From an uncultured Pseudomonadales bacterium (GTDB lineage: Bacteria; Pseudomonadota; Gammaproteobacteria; Pseudomonadales; Cellvibrionaceae): a stretch of 64,000 nt of DNA. A program made the position numbers and the translations under genes. The notes under the pieces were generated by a model. The model had not been told where the DNA came from. It saw only the letters and a program-made list of their open reading frames with translations, and searched no databases. This document shows, one piece after another, positions 1-10,200 of this stretch. The stretch is taken from the NCBI GenBank assembly GCA_947487765.1, contig CANKXO010000001.1, forward strand, positions 1,426,001 through 1,490,000. The letters run 5' to 3'. Positions within the stretch are counted from its first letter, which is position 1; the number at the start of each line of letters is the position of its first letter.

Positions 1-370
1 TAGGCACATAAAGCACTAATGCCATAACAATGACTAATCCTCGAAATAAACCAAACAATACACCTAACATACGATCCGTACCGGTCAAACCAGTCGCCTT
101 AATAAGTGTAGCTAAGAGATAATTAACTGCACCGCCCACCAATAATGTCGCTATAAACAAGCCTGCAAATGCTGCCATTTGTTGCAAAGAGGCAGTCTCA
201 AAATAAACAGCTAACATAGGTGCCAGTTTAGGACTGAACCAACTCGCTACAGCAAAGGCAATTACCCAAATTGCTAAAGATAATGCTTCTTTAACAAACC
301 CTCGCTTAAGACTAATTAAACTGGAAATAGTAAGAATGGCAATAATGGCCCAATCTGACCAATTAAACAT
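1..370 (-). CDS. cvpA: CvpA family membrane protein (3' part cut by window edge)
   Basis: The reading frame starts at an ATG complementary to 368-370 and runs off the left edge, so only the N-terminal 123 or so residues are visible. They begin MFNWSDWAIIAILTISSLIS, continue through the family-typical block LKRGFVKEALSLAIWVIAF, and contain at least three hydrophobic helices. A further conserved segment reads GLTGTDRMLGVLFGLFRGL. CvpA proteins are inner-membrane proteins linked to colicin V production and envelope homeostasis, and usually sit just upstream of purF, which would lie off the left edge. The gene follows the SPOR gene in the same direction with a gap of about 100 bases. The family call is firm; the precise role is not known from sequence. 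Confidence 0.88.
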   Translation of the reverse strand, partial: MFNWSDWAIIAILTISSLISLKRGFVKEALSLAIWVIAFAVASWFSPKLAPMLAVYFETASLQQMAAFAGLFIATLLVGGAVNYLLATLIKATGLTGTDRMLGVLFGLFRGLVIVMALVLYVP

Positions 371-470
371 AGTGTGTTATCCAGTTATCATTACTTATAA
401 AAGTAAGGTTCATCAAAATAAGGTTTAGCAAATAGAAAGTCTAAATTTAGACGTCATTTTAACAGACCCA

Positions 471-1085
471 TCAATCACCCGATACAGGATTAAACCGTAA
501 TACACGCGACTGAATTTTATAAGCCTTATCAACGGCCAATTTAGCCTTCTGAGCGCGTTTTTCATCAATAAATGGGCCTATGAATACTCGGTGGAAAACT
601 CCATTATCAGTTTTCACTGATTGAGAATAGGCTTGATAATCTGCTTTCAACAACCTACTAGTTAACTTTTGTGCTCCTTCTTGCACCTTAAAGCTCGCCG
701 CTTGAATAACCCAGCCCACTGGGACACCTTTATCATTTAAACGAGGCTTCTCTACTATTTTCTTTGGAGGGACTTTAGCTTTTACTGGCTGCTTCACTTC
801 GACAGGTTCACTGGCAGGAGTACTAGGTTTCAGCTTTGGAGGAGACTCTGGAATATCAACAATCTTAGGTTGAAATAACTCTTCTGCGGGTGGGGCTTGA
901 ATGCCTTCGGGCTTTTCAGGTCTGGGAATAACAACTGTTTCACTAACAGGAGCTGGAGGGATTTGGCTAGTCGTATCAAGAGAGACTTTCTCATTTTTCT
1001 GAAAGAAAGACGGCAAAAAAATAACCGCTAAAGCAACTAAGACAGAAGCGCCAACCAAACGCTGTTTTATAAGGTTTTCGTCCAA
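471..1085 (-). CDS. dedD: SPOR-domain cell-division protein (DedD-like)
   Basis: A 204-residue inner-membrane anchored protein. Residues 1-28 hold a short cytoplasmic tail and one transmembrane helix (VGASVLVALAVIFLPSFF). A Pro/Lys-rich periplasmic linker covers about 30-120, and a C-terminal SPOR domain begins at VGWVIQAASFKVQEGAQKL. SPOR domains bind denuded septal peptidoglycan and recruit proteins to the division site. The start codon is TTG (complement 1083-1085), with GGGGA upstream as ribosome-binding site; no better ATG is visible. The position between folC and cvpA is the classic dedD position in gammaproteobacteria, which supports the symbol. Sequence similarity outside the SPOR domain is not diagnostic. 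Confidence 0.85.
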   Translation of the reverse strand: MDENLIKQRLVGASVLVALAVIFLPSFFQKNEKVSLDTTSQIPPAPVSETVVIPRPEKPEGIQAPPAEELFQPKIVDIPESPPKLKPSTPASEPVEVKQPVKAKVPPKKIVEKPRLNDKGVPVGWVIQAASFKVQEGAQKLTSRLLKADYQAYSQSVKTDNGVFHRVFIGPFIDEKRAQKAKLAVDKAYKIQSRVLRFNPVSGD

Positions 1086-1106
1086 ACTCTATTCCCCAGA
1101 AATACG

Positions 1107-2492
1107 CTACTGACTAACTGTTTTATCATCAATCATTTTAACGGCCGCCTGAATAGCTCCCACGGTAAAAAAAGAACCAAACACAACTATTCTATCATGG
1201 CTATCCGCTGCAGCGAGAGCAGTTTGAAAGGCATCTCCTATCGTAGATTTCACAGTAAATGAACAATGTTGCTCTGCCAATAAATCCGCCAATACTGTGG
1301 CACTTGCTGCACGAGGAATATCAGCTAGATCCCCTAGGTACCAATGATGAATCTGAGAGGAAAGAGGCTCAATCATTGCACACTGATCTTTATCGGACAT
1401 AACCGCAGTAACTGCAAATATCTTTCCTGCTATATTATCTGGCCCTTCTTGGCTATCACGCTCTAAGCGTTTTACTAACTCTATCGCTGCAGCAGGGTTA
1501 TGTGCCACATCATAGATAACCGATACCCCGTCCACTGTTGCTTTTTCAAAGCGCCCAGGTAAAACCATCGCAGCCATTAAATTCCTAAGCTTTTGCTCTT
1601 CGGGACATTGGCCTAATATTTTTAATGCTAGTATGGCAGCAGCAACACTGGGAAGTGGTAATCTTGGCAGTGGCAGCGATATGGCTTTGCCATCCCACTG
1701 AAACTCCCATTCATTATGTTGACCATCATTTGCATTAGTATTAACCCAATAATCTCGTCCCACAACTAACGCTGGATACTTTTCTCCAGCCAGTCGCAAG
1801 TTAGGGGTTAAGTTAGTCTCAGCAATAATTAAAGGGCGGGTAGGACGAGCAACCCCAAGCTTTTCCTGGCTGATAATATTGCGATCATTACCTAACCATG
1901 CTTGATGATCGACATCAATAGAAGTAATAATGGCTAAGTCAGCATCAACAATATTGACCGCATCTAAACGACCACCAAGGCCAACTTCCAGTAAGACATA
2001 AGGTATTCGCTTTAACGCAAATATCCATAAGGCTGCCAGAGTACCAAACTCAAAATAGGTTAAAGAAGTATCACCACGCACACCATCAATAGCTGCAAAA
2101 GCTTCACACACAAGGTCTTCATCAACCATCTGCCCATCAATACGAATACGCTCGCAAAAATGATGTAGATGAGGAGAAGTATAACTAGCGACATGCTGCC
2201 CCTGCTCTAACAAGCACTTCTCTAAAACAGAGATACAGGAGCCCTTACCGTTAGTACCAGCAATGGTAATTACAGTTACTTTATTGATGAAGTCAGGCTG
2301 GTTAAACTTTTCTGAGGCTACTGAACTTACATTCAACTCGCCCGAATACTTATGGCTAACTGATGTTGGTGGTTTCAGTAAATTCAGCCTATCGGCCACT
2401 GAATAAACACGCTGCAACCCTAAATCGATTTCCGTAGGATGCAGCTGTTCTAACCAGTTAAGCCAATCAGATAATGTATTGAAACGGCTCAT
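1107..2492 (-). CDS. folC: Bifunctional folylpolyglutamate / dihydrofolate synthase
   Basis: FolC adds glutamate to dihydropteroate and polyglutamylates reduced folates in the cytoplasm. The 461-residue protein has the Mur-ligase P-loop TIAGTNGKGSC near residues 75-85, the helix AYTSPHLHHFCERIRI, the block LLEVGLGGRLDAVNIV, and the C-terminal ligase-domain motif LPGRFEKATVDGVSVIYDVAHNP. Length is slightly above the usual 420-440, because of an N-terminal insert around residues 45-65. Its ATG overlaps the accD stop codon by one base (TAATG), so the two are probably translationally coupled. The accD-folC pair is conserved in this bacterial group. Confidence 0.95.
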   Translation of the reverse strand: MSRFNTLSDWLNWLEQLHPTEIDLGLQRVYSVADRLNLLKPPTSVSHKYSGELNVSSVASEKFNQPDFINKVTVITIAGTNGKGSCISVLEKCLLEQGQHVASYTSPHLHHFCERIRIDGQMVDEDLVCEAFAAIDGVRGDTSLTYFEFGTLAALWIFALKRIPYVLLEVGLGGRLDAVNIVDADLAIITSIDVDHQAWLGNDRNIISQEKLGVARPTRPLIIAETNLTPNLRLAGEKYPALVVGRDYWVNTNANDGQHNEWEFQWDGKAISLPLPRLPLPSVAAAILALKILGQCPEEQKLRNLMAAMVLPGRFEKATVDGVSVIYDVAHNPAAAIELVKRLERDSQEGPDNIAGKIFAVTAVMSDKDQCAMIEPLSSQIHHWYLGDLADIPRAASATVLADLLAEQHCSFTVKSTIGDAFQTALAAADSHDRIVVFGSFFTVGAIQAAVKMIDDKTVSQ

Positions 2493-3436
2493 TAAGGCGT
2501 GCTGTTGCCCTGCTCATCGACCTCTTCGGCAACAATAACATCTGATAATACTTCAGACACTTCGAAGGTTTGCGGTTGAGTATAATAGGTAAACTTGGAG
2601 AGTAATGACCCTAGCTTTTCACGCAAGTCTTTACGATGAATAATCATATCGATAGCACCATGCTCCAATAAGAATTCACTACGTTGAAAGCCTTTAGGTA
2701 ATTTTTGACGAATGGTTTGCTCAATGATATTCGGGCCCGCAAAACCTGCTCTTGCGCCAGGTTCAGCAGCATTGATATCACCTAGCAATGCCAAACTGGC
2801 GGAAACACCACCATACACAGGATCTGTCATAAATGAGATATAAGGCGTACCTTGCTGCTTTAAGCGCTCTATAACCGCACTGGTTTTGGCCATTTGCATC
2901 AATGAAATCAACGCTTCTTGCATTCTGGCTCCACCAGTCGCTGAAAAACAGACGAAAGGAATATCTTCTTCCAGTGCAACTTGAGCAGCACGGGTGAATT
3001 TTTCACCTACAACATAGCCCATGGAACCGCCATGAAATGAAAATTCAAAGGCAACAGCCACAACAGGCATGCCCGCTAATTCACCTTTCATTGCTACTAA
3101 AGCATCTTTTTCACCTGTTTTTTTCTGAGCTTCGCTCAGGCGATCTTTATATTTTTTGATGTCTTTAAAATTTAATCGATCTATTGGCTCAACATCAGTT
3201 GCTAATTCTTCACGATTATCCTGATCGAGAAAGATATCTAATCGGCGACGGGCACCAATACGGAAGTGGTGATCACATTTAGGACAAACATCCAAATTTC
3301 TTTCTAGCTCCGGACGATAAAGCACAGAACTGCATTTAACGCATTTTTTCCAAAGGCCCTCAGGTACTCGACTAGCGCTATTACTAGCACCCTGAGATTT
3401 TGCTTTACTGGGAACGATTTTGTCTAACCAACTCAT
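2492..3436 (-). CDS. accD: Acetyl-CoA carboxylase carboxyltransferase subunit beta
   Basis: Beta subunit of the carboxyltransferase half of acetyl-CoA carboxylase, which makes malonyl-CoA for fatty acid synthesis with AccA. The 314-residue protein starts [11 protein letters not shown] and has the N-terminal zinc ribbon with two CxxC pairs ([13 protein letters not shown], then [11 protein letters not shown]) at about residues 32-58. The crotonase-fold body includes [20 protein letters not shown] and [20 protein letters not shown]. Length and domain order are normal. It is directly followed by folC with a one-base overlap. A gap of 97 bases separates it from trpA upstream. Confidence 0.96.
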   Translation of the reverse strand: MSWLDKIVPSKAKSQGASNSASRVPEGLWKKCVKCSSVLYRPELERNLDVCPKCDHHFRIGARRRLDIFLDQDNREELATDVEPIDRLNFKDIKKYKDRLSEAQKKTGEKDALVAMKGELAGMPVVAVAFEFSFHGGSMGYVVGEKFTRAAQVALEEDIPFVCFSATGGARMQEALISLMQMAKTSAVIERLKQQGTPYISFMTDPVYGGVSASLALLGDINAAEPGARAGFAGPNIIEQTIRQKLPKGFQRSEFLLEHGAIDMIIHRKDLREKLGSLLSKFTYYTQPQTFEVSEVLSDVIVAEEVDEQGNSTP

Positions 3437-3533
3437 GCCATTCTCTTTCTAAATACAGGTTTAGACCCTTTGATAAAAGAGTCATATTTTTAAAATACTA
3501 TTAACAATGACAGCTATTAACCGCTTATCTACT

Positions 3534-4340
3534 CTAGCTATCTAACCCAAGGCGAATATTCGCTGCCAGCTGACCCACGGCTGATACAATCTCAGCATCG
3601 CTAGCATTTGCAAGCTCGCCCATTCTATCAACAAATACGCTACCAACAACAGCTCCATCACCATGTTCCGACACAGCTTTTGCTGATGCACCATCCTTGA
3701 TACCAAAACCAACACACAACGGCAATTCGGTCATTTTGCGGATTTCAGACAATTTCGACTTAACAGAGCCTAAATCTAAGTGCCCCGCTCCTGTTACTCC
3801 CTTTAGTGATACATAGTAAATAAATCCACTGGCTAACGAAACAATATCCCGAATACGAGAAGGTGTTGTCGTAGGTGCTAAAAGGAATATGTTTTCCAAA
3901 CCAACACGCTTCAATTCTGCATTGAGATCAACTGCTTCCTCTGGTGGTAAATCAACAGTTAATACACCATCAACACCAGCGTCAGCAGCCATATCCGCAA
4001 ATATTTGATAACCCTTGCGCTCAATAGGGTTAGCATATCCCATCAACACAACAGGTGTTTCATTATCTCTCTCACGGAATTGCTTAACGACCTCAATAGA
4101 GCTGGTTAAACTCACATTATGCTCTAATGCGCGTTCATGCCCTGATTGAATAACTTTACCTTCTGCCATTGGGTCAGAAAAAGGAATACCCAATTCGATA
4201 ATATCGACTCCCTTATCAACCAACTCATTCATAGTCTCCAATGTCACCGAAGGCCGGGGGTCACCACTAACAATATAAGCGACAAATGCCTTTCGACCTG
4301 CTTCATTTAACGCATTCATGCGTTGAGTAATTCGATTCAT
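3534..4340 (-). CDS. trpA: Tryptophan synthase alpha subunit
   Basis: TrpA cleaves indole-3-glycerol phosphate to indole and glyceraldehyde 3-phosphate inside the TrpA2B2 complex. The 268-residue TIM barrel shows the catalytic Glu in DIIELGIPFSDPMAEGKVIQ, the catalytic Asp in DGVLTVDLPPEEA, the loop GVTGAGHLDLGSVKSKLSEI and the phosphate-binding GFGIKDGASAKAVSEHGDGAVVGS segment. It lies 48 bases downstream of trpB in the same direction. Length is standard. With trpB and trpF it forms a trp sub-operon without trpEGDC, an arrangement shared with pseudomonads. Confidence 0.97.
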   Translation of the reverse strand: MNRITQRMNALNEAGRKAFVAYIVSGDPRPSVTLETMNELVDKGVDIIELGIPFSDPMAEGKVIQSGHERALEHNVSLTSSIEVVKQFRERDNETPVVLMGYANPIERKGYQIFADMAADAGVDGVLTVDLPPEEAVDLNAELKRVGLENIFLLAPTTTPSRIRDIVSLASGFIYYVSLKGVTGAGHLDLGSVKSKLSEIRKMTELPLCVGFGIKDGASAKAVSEHGDGAVVGSVFVDRMGELANASDAEIVSAVGQLAANIRLGLDS

Positions 4341-4388
4341 AACTACTTTTTTAACCCTTTATGATCTTAAAACGCTTATAGTGGAGCG

Positions 4389-5615
4389 CTAAACGGTAAT
4401 ACCATCAATATCAGCCATCGTCAGTATGTCTTTATCTCCACGTCCAGACAAATTGACGACCAAAGTTTTATCTGGGCTCATATCCTTCGCTATTTTTTTG
4501 GCATAAGCTAGAGCATGACTACTCTCAAGTGCAGGCATGATACCTTCCACCAATGTCAGTTCACGAAAAGCAGACAATGCCTCTTCATCGGTTACAGCAA
4601 CATAGTCAACACGACCTAAATCTTTCAACCATGAATGCTCTGGACCAACTCCAGGGTAATCCAATCCAGCCGAAACAGAATGCGTATCAATGATTTGACC
4701 GTTTTCATCTTCCATTAAATAGGTACGGCCACCATGTAGCACACCTGGGATACCATCATTCAATGGTGCGGCATGACGACCCGTTTCAACACCATCACCT
4801 CCTGCTTCAACCCCGACCATTTTCACTGTTTCATCATTTAGGAAAGGATGAAATAAACCAATAGCATTGGAACCTCCACCAACACAGGCAACGAGTACAT
4901 CAGGTAATTTACCGGTTTGATCTAGGCACTGCTTGCGTGCTTCACGCCCGATAATCGATTGAAAGTCTCGAACCAATTCTGGATAAGGATGAGGACCAGC
5001 CACTGTGCCGATAATATAAAAGGTATCATCAACATTGGTCACCCAATCTCTCATCGCTTCATTCATAGCATCTTTTAATGTTTTAGTACCTGAAGTAACT
5101 GAAGTCACTTTTGCACCCAGCAATTTCATTCTGTACACATTTAATGATTGCCGACGAATATCTTCTTCACCCATAAAAACTTCGCACTCAAGCCCTAAGC
5201 GTGTCGCAACAGTCGCGCTGGCAACACCATGCTGCCCTGCACCTGTTTCGGCAATAACACGCTTTTTACCAGAGTACTTAGCTAATAATGCCTGGCCAAT
5301 CGTATTATTAACTTTGTGTGCACCAGTATGATTTAAATCTTCCCGCTTTAAATAGATTTGTGCTCCACCGACTTCTCGACTCCAGCGCTCAGCATGATAT
5401 AAGGGAGACGGACGGCCAACGTAATGGGCCATATCTTTATCGAACTCTTCCTGAAATTTCGGATCATCTTTTAAACGACCATAAATTGCCGCTAATTCAT
5501 CCAGTGCCGAAATTAAGGTCTCCGAAACAAAACGGCCACCATAGATACCAAAGTGTCCACGCTCGTCTGGAAAGCAAGAATAATCTATATTTTCTGCTGA
5601 GGTTAAATCGTTCAC
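4389..5615 (-). CDS. trpB: Tryptophan synthase beta subunit
   Basis: PLP enzyme that condenses indole with serine to tryptophan. The 408-residue protein contains the PLP-lysine motif [15 protein letters not shown], the ETGAGQHG indole-site loop, the glycine-rich phosphate loop [17 protein letters not shown] and the C-terminal [13 protein letters not shown]. The start appears to be GTG (GTG AAC GAT) with GGAG seven bases upstream; the next ATG would remove conserved N-terminal sequence. It lies between trpF and trpA with short gaps, in the usual F-B-A order, so the three products are likely made from one transcript. Confidence 0.97.
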   Translation of the reverse strand: MNDLTSAENIDYSCFPDERGHFGIYGGRFVSETLISALDELAAIYGRLKDDPKFQEEFDKDMAHYVGRPSPLYHAERWSREVGGAQIYLKREDLNHTGAHKVNNTIGQALLAKYSGKKRVIAETGAGQHGVASATVATRLGLECEVFMGEEDIRRQSLNVYRMKLLGAKVTSVTSGTKTLKDAMNEAMRDWVTNVDDTFYIIGTVAGPHPYPELVRDFQSIIGREARKQCLDQTGKLPDVLVACVGGGSNAIGLFHPFLNDETVKMVGVEAGGDGVETGRHAAPLNDGIPGVLHGGRTYLMEDENGQIIDTHSVSAGLDYPGVGPEHSWLKDLGRVDYVAVTDEEALSAFRELTLVEGIMPALESSHALAYAKKIAKDMSPDKTLVVNLSGRGDKDILTMADIDGITV

Positions 5616-5633
5616 ACATTTACTCCACTTAAT

Positions 5634-6284
5634 TTATTCATTCGTTTTAGCATTACTAACAAACGTCATAACTTTTACTGAATCCTTGATCCCTGGGCTT
5701 GATTCAACACCACCGCTCACATCTACACCATAAGGAGAAGTGCATTTGACGGCACGATTGACATTCTCGGGGGTTAAACCACCAGCCAATACAATAGAAG
5801 CAAAGCACTTTTCTGGTACACGCTTCCAATCAAATGTTTCACCAGTGCCACCTGGGATGCCCGGGGTATAGGCATCTAATAAGATACCCGCTGCGTTGTT
5901 GTATTGAGATATTGCCATTTCAACATTTAAATCTCTCCGCATTCGAATAGCTTTTAAATACGGTCTAGAAAACTGCCTGCAAAATTCATCGCTTTCATCA
6001 CCATGAAACTGCAGCACATGTAATGGTACTTTCTCTAATGCCTGTTCAATAACATGCTTTTCAGCATTAACGAACAACCCCACAACAGTGACAAAAGGCC
6101 CCACTGCACGGGCAATTTCTTCAGCAAGTTCAACGTCTATATAACGCGGGCTAGGTTCATAAAATACCAAGCCTATTGCATCAGCACCTGCATTCACAGC
6201 AACCAGTGCATCGGTTACAGATGTAATTCCGCAAATTTTAACGCGTATTTTTTGTTGTACGCTTAAAAGAGTGGTTTCGCTCAA
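5634..6284 (-). CDS. trpF: Phosphoribosylanthranilate isomerase
   Basis: TrpF performs the Amadori rearrangement of phosphoribosylanthranilate in tryptophan synthesis. The 216-residue TIM barrel shows VKICGIT (catalytic Cys), ADAIGLVFYEPSPRYI, LQFHGDESDEFC, ILLDAYTPGIPGGTGETFDW (catalytic Asp) and the phosphate-binding GLTPENV and YGVDVSGGVESSPGIKD. Translation appears to start at TTG (TTG AGC GAA) with an AGG ten bases upstream. The trpF-trpB gap is 18 bases, consistent with one operon. Confidence 0.96.
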   Translation of the reverse strand: MSETTLLSVQQKIRVKICGITSVTDALVAVNAGADAIGLVFYEPSPRYIDVELAEEIARAVGPFVTVVGLFVNAEKHVIEQALEKVPLHVLQFHGDESDEFCRQFSRPYLKAIRMRRDLNVEMAISQYNNAAGILLDAYTPGIPGGTGETFDWKRVPEKCFASIVLAGGLTPENVNRAVKCTSPYGVDVSGGVESSPGIKDSVKVMTFVSNAKTNE

Positions 6285-6367
6285 GGAAACTTACCTGCGA
6301 AGAAGAAAGGAATATAAAAATAAGGCCGCATACTAGCAGAATTTGCATTTAACCGCGAATAAGATCC

Positions 6368-7174
6368 TTAAAGATTATCCATTAAACCTCGGATAATATA
6401 GGGGCCCTTTTGCGTTATTGGCAACCCGAAGGAGGAATCATAATCAACACCGACAAGATAAAGACCAGCAGCAGGCGCCGTTACCCCTCCGCAACGTCGA
6501 TCCTGGCTATCTAACACGCTCTTTACCCAACTGGAATCCTTTTCCCCTGCAGCTACCGCACTAAGCACACCCACAATATTGCGCACCATATGATATAAGA
6601 ATGCCGTCGCTTTTACTTCAATCACAATAAACTCCTCAAAACGGTGAATATTGATTTCGTCAATACGTCTTACTGGATTCTTAGCTTGACAGTCTGCCCC
6701 TCGAAATGCGTTGAAATTATGTTCGCCTAACAAATATCGACTACCTGTAACCATCGCATCTAGGTCTAACCTTCGACGATCCCAGGTGACTATGTCTTCC
6801 ATTAGTGCAGAAGGAGTGATGGTATTGTATATAACATAGCGATATGTTCGAGAGCGAGCACTGAATCGTGCATGAAATTCGGGCGATACTTTTTGTACCC
6901 AACGAATACTAATACCAGATGGCAACTTAGTATTTGCCCCTCTTAACCATGCCCGGTCTGGTCTGACAGCCAATGTATCAAAGTGTATAACCTGGCTTGT
7001 CGCATGAACTCCCATATCCGTCCGCCCTGCACAAACCAATGTAATAGGCTCATTACAGATAGATGTAAGAGCACGTTCCAATGCCTGCTGTACTGTGGGA
7101 ACACCTGATGATTGCGCCTGAAAACCCCGAAAAAGGCTGCCATTGTATTCAATACCCATAGCGAGGCGCTGCAT
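6368..7174 (-). CDS. truA: tRNA pseudouridine(38-40) synthase TruA
   Basis: TruA converts uridines 38-40 in tRNA anticodon stems to pseudouridine. The catalytic Asp is in CAGRTDMGVHATSQVIHFDT. Further family blocks are GANTKLPSGISIRW, RSRTYRYVIYN and FLYHMVRNIVGVL. The frame is open for 20 codons further upstream to 7234, but the ATG at 7174 (MQRLAMGIEYNGS) is preceded by GAAGG and matches the usual TruA N-terminus, so I chose it. A strong terminator lies between fimV and this gene. The neighbourhood fimV-truA-trpF is conserved in pseudomonads and relatives. Confidence 0.93.
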   Translation of the reverse strand: MQRLAMGIEYNGSLFRGFQAQSSGVPTVQQALERALTSICNEPITLVCAGRTDMGVHATSQVIHFDTLAVRPDRAWLRGANTKLPSGISIRWVQKVSPEFHARFSARSRTYRYVIYNTITPSALMEDIVTWDRRRLDLDAMVTGSRYLLGEHNFNAFRGADCQAKNPVRRIDEINIHRFEEFIVIEVKATAFLYHMVRNIVGVLSAVAAGEKDSSWVKSVLDSQDRRCGGVTAPAAGLYLVGVDYDSSFGLPITQKGPYIIRGLMDNL

Positions 7175-7250
7175 ACCTTCAGGGAACAGTTCTCTATTAC
7201 GTATTTCACAATTGCGTTTATAGGGCTTTAACATAAGTACAGTACAAACA

Positions 7251-7277
7251 AAAACGACCGCAATAAGCGGTCGTTTT
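7251..7277 (-). terminator. Rho-independent terminator after fimV
   Basis: A perfect 11-base stem (AAAACGACCGC paired with GCGGTCGTTTT) closes a 5-base AT loop and is flanked by A/T runs on both sides. It lies 19 bases beyond the fimV stop codon, so it ends leftward transcription of fimV. The symmetric A/T flanks mean it could act in both directions. Confidence 0.9.
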
Positions 7278-7295
7278 CAGCTGAATAAAAAATAA

Positions 7296-10200
7296 TTAGA
7301 TTTGAGCCATCAGCTCTTTTGCTTCGGTTTTTTGTTGAGGATTACCTTCTTCTAAGACCTCACCCAAAATATCTTCTGCACCTTCACGGTCTCCCATATC
7401 AAGATACGCCCTAGCCAAATCTAACTTGGTTGACACTTCATCAGACTCCTCAAGGAAATCTAATTCGTCATCTTCGGCGATAGCAGCATCATCCATTGCT
7501 GATGCTATATTAATATCATCGTCTGAACTCAACCCCCCATCAGTATCTATTGAAGACTCAGGATCTTCTTGAGCCATTTCACTATTAGCAAGGAAGTCTA
7601 AATCATCACTATCATCATCTTCTGTTAAAGACTCATGATCAAAGCTAGCTTCAGACAAATCAACTGCCTCCTCTGCATCGATATCTAGAGTAAGATCTTC
7701 GGATTCAACACTATCTTCTGCTGCTTCAATTTCTAAAGGCTCATCAAGTGGTTCTTCATCAAGTGACAAGGCATCATCAAGCTCAGCTGTCATCGCATCA
7801 ATTTCTTGATCAAGACTTGCTATATCTAAATCTTCAGAAGGAGGAACATCCAGGTCTAACTCTTCATCAGAAGAAACCGATAACTCTTCATTTGGTAAAT
7901 CAATATCAGCGATATCTAAATCCAAATCGTTGGATTCTGGCTTATCATCAGCACTATCAAAATCTAAATCAAACTCTAAGTCATTATCTTTTGATGCATC
8001 ATCATCAATTGAGAGAGATAAATCATTGTCTAAATCATCAAGACTGCTTGCAAAATCATCGTCAATATCCAAATCTAATTCTGCAATACCACCATCATCG
8101 CTAGTGGATTCAGAGGCACCTATATCGCCTATATTTAATGAGGATAAGTCACTAGCCAAGTCATCAGAGACATTTAAGTCTGCTTCGCTTATTTCTACAT
8201 CCAAGTCTAAATCAATATCTTCATCAATATTGAGGTCTAAATCCAGCTCATCGTCCAAGCCTGCAAGAGATAAAGAATCTTCATTTGAATCCGGTTTATC
8301 AGCATCGATTCCTTCTAGATCATCACTAATATCGTCTAAATCAATAGATAGATCATCTAGATCATCACTGCCTGTAAAATCAATATCTGAACCAGGTAAT
8401 GACGTATCGTTATCGCCTAAATCCAAATCTAGATCCAGGTCCAGGTCCAGGTCTTCATCAGAGTCATTGGTAAATGCTAGAGTATCTTCATCCCCGCCCT
8501 CTAAAGAATATTGATCAGTATCAAATGGCTCAACATTGGAAATATCTTTCCTTAACGCCATGGCCTGATCATTCGCATAAACATTTCCTAGGGGAAGAAG
8601 CTGCGCATACTGTTCATCAAAGCCTTCTGAATTCTGCGATTTTGCATAGATTTTCAGCAGGCCAAGACGTGCATCTGCATTATCTGGGTTCTGCTGTATT
8701 TCCTTTTGCAGTAATTCGATTGCTTTATCTTCTTGTCCCAAACTGACATAGATATCAGCTTCAGCGACTACATCTTCTGTCTGAGCCTGCACTGAATCAT
8801 CAAGCTCATCATCTTCGATATCATAGTCATCTCCATCAACCGAAATTTCTTCCTCATAATCTTCATCAGAAACAAGTAAATCTTCTTCGGACTCTAAATC
8901 AAACTCCCCAAAATCTGGCTCTTCTGGTTTTTCACGTAAACGTAGCAACACCAAAATAGCAACAAGTAAGGCTAATAAACCACCACCGACAGCCAATAAG
9001 TTACTTTTTACAAACTCGACAACATCAAATGATGAGCTACTTTGACCAACAGGGGCAACGGGAGCAGGTTCAGGCTCTGGAGTAGTAACAACTGGCTCTT
9101 CAGGCGGCGTCTCCACTTGCGCTGTGATGTCTTCTACAGGTTCAACAATAGAGTCATCAACAACTGTTGATGTAGCATCACTAATCGTATCGTTTGCACT
9201 ATCTAAAACGTCCTGAGCTGCTTTAGCAATATCATCTTGAACGTCTGTTGTCGCCTCATTGATATTTTCATCAAGTCCACCAACAATAGAAGTATCTGTC
9301 TCTTCAACAACTGCGTCGACCACATTTGTTGATGGATCGGCTTCAGTTACAGAAGTTAGGTTATCAGCCTCATTAGTTTGAGTTGCTATCTGCAATGCTT
9401 TTAGCTGATCATTAGTGACTGAAACCAATTCTTCCATCGTTTGGATTTGAGATTCCAACTCACTGATACGATCCTTTAGTTCGCTATTTTCTCGACTAGA
9501 ACGATCTAACTCTTCTTGCGCAACTGCTAAATCATTCTGCAATGACTCTCCTGAACCACTTGCCCCAGCACTTTTCACATCACCTTGCCCAGAATCCGCT
9601 GAACCTAATGTCAGACGACCTTCCGGGGAAGAAGTCGAAGAGGATGTTGAGCCCGTTGGTGCTGCCGAGGTAAGCACAGGCTTTTGCTTTGTACTCGAAG
9701 ACCATGTTTGGTTTTGCTGACGAACAGCATTAACCGCTTGGTTATAAGTGATATCTGCAATTTCATTTGACGATGGAATACGTAATACACGGCCATTACG
9801 CAAACGATTAATATTATCTCCAATAAAAGCATTAGGATTGGCTTGTTGGATAGCAATCATTGTCTGATGAACAGAAATAGAAGAATTAGGGCGTGTGCGC
9901 TCAGCAATTTCCCATAGAGTATCTCCAGATTGCACTCGATAACTATCAACGGGGGGGGGAGAAGTTGCGGGTTGATTAGGGTTATAAACAGGGGCTGGAG
10001 CACTAACAGTTTCACGTGGCTGACGCTGAACTCTTGGCGGCGGCTGTTGACTAGGGGATGAAACCACTCCAGATGAAGGGGCCGTCACAGCAGGTCTCGA
10101 TGGAGCAGATTCAGTAAAAACAGGCAAGTCTAGCAATAAAGTATATTCGCGTAGCAACCGCCCACTCGGCCATTGTACCTCTATCAGAAAATTAAGGTAT

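Noticed and set aside
8400-8460. Short repeated units resembling a repeat array
   Set aside because: They are codon-level repeats of Asp-Leu in FimV (DLDLDL), not a CRISPR array: no spacers and coding frame kept.
7930-8514. Long Ser-rich open frame on the plus strand opposite fimV
   Set aside because: It is the antisense image of Asp/Leu-rich repeat codons of FimV, has no ribosome-binding site and no domain signal.
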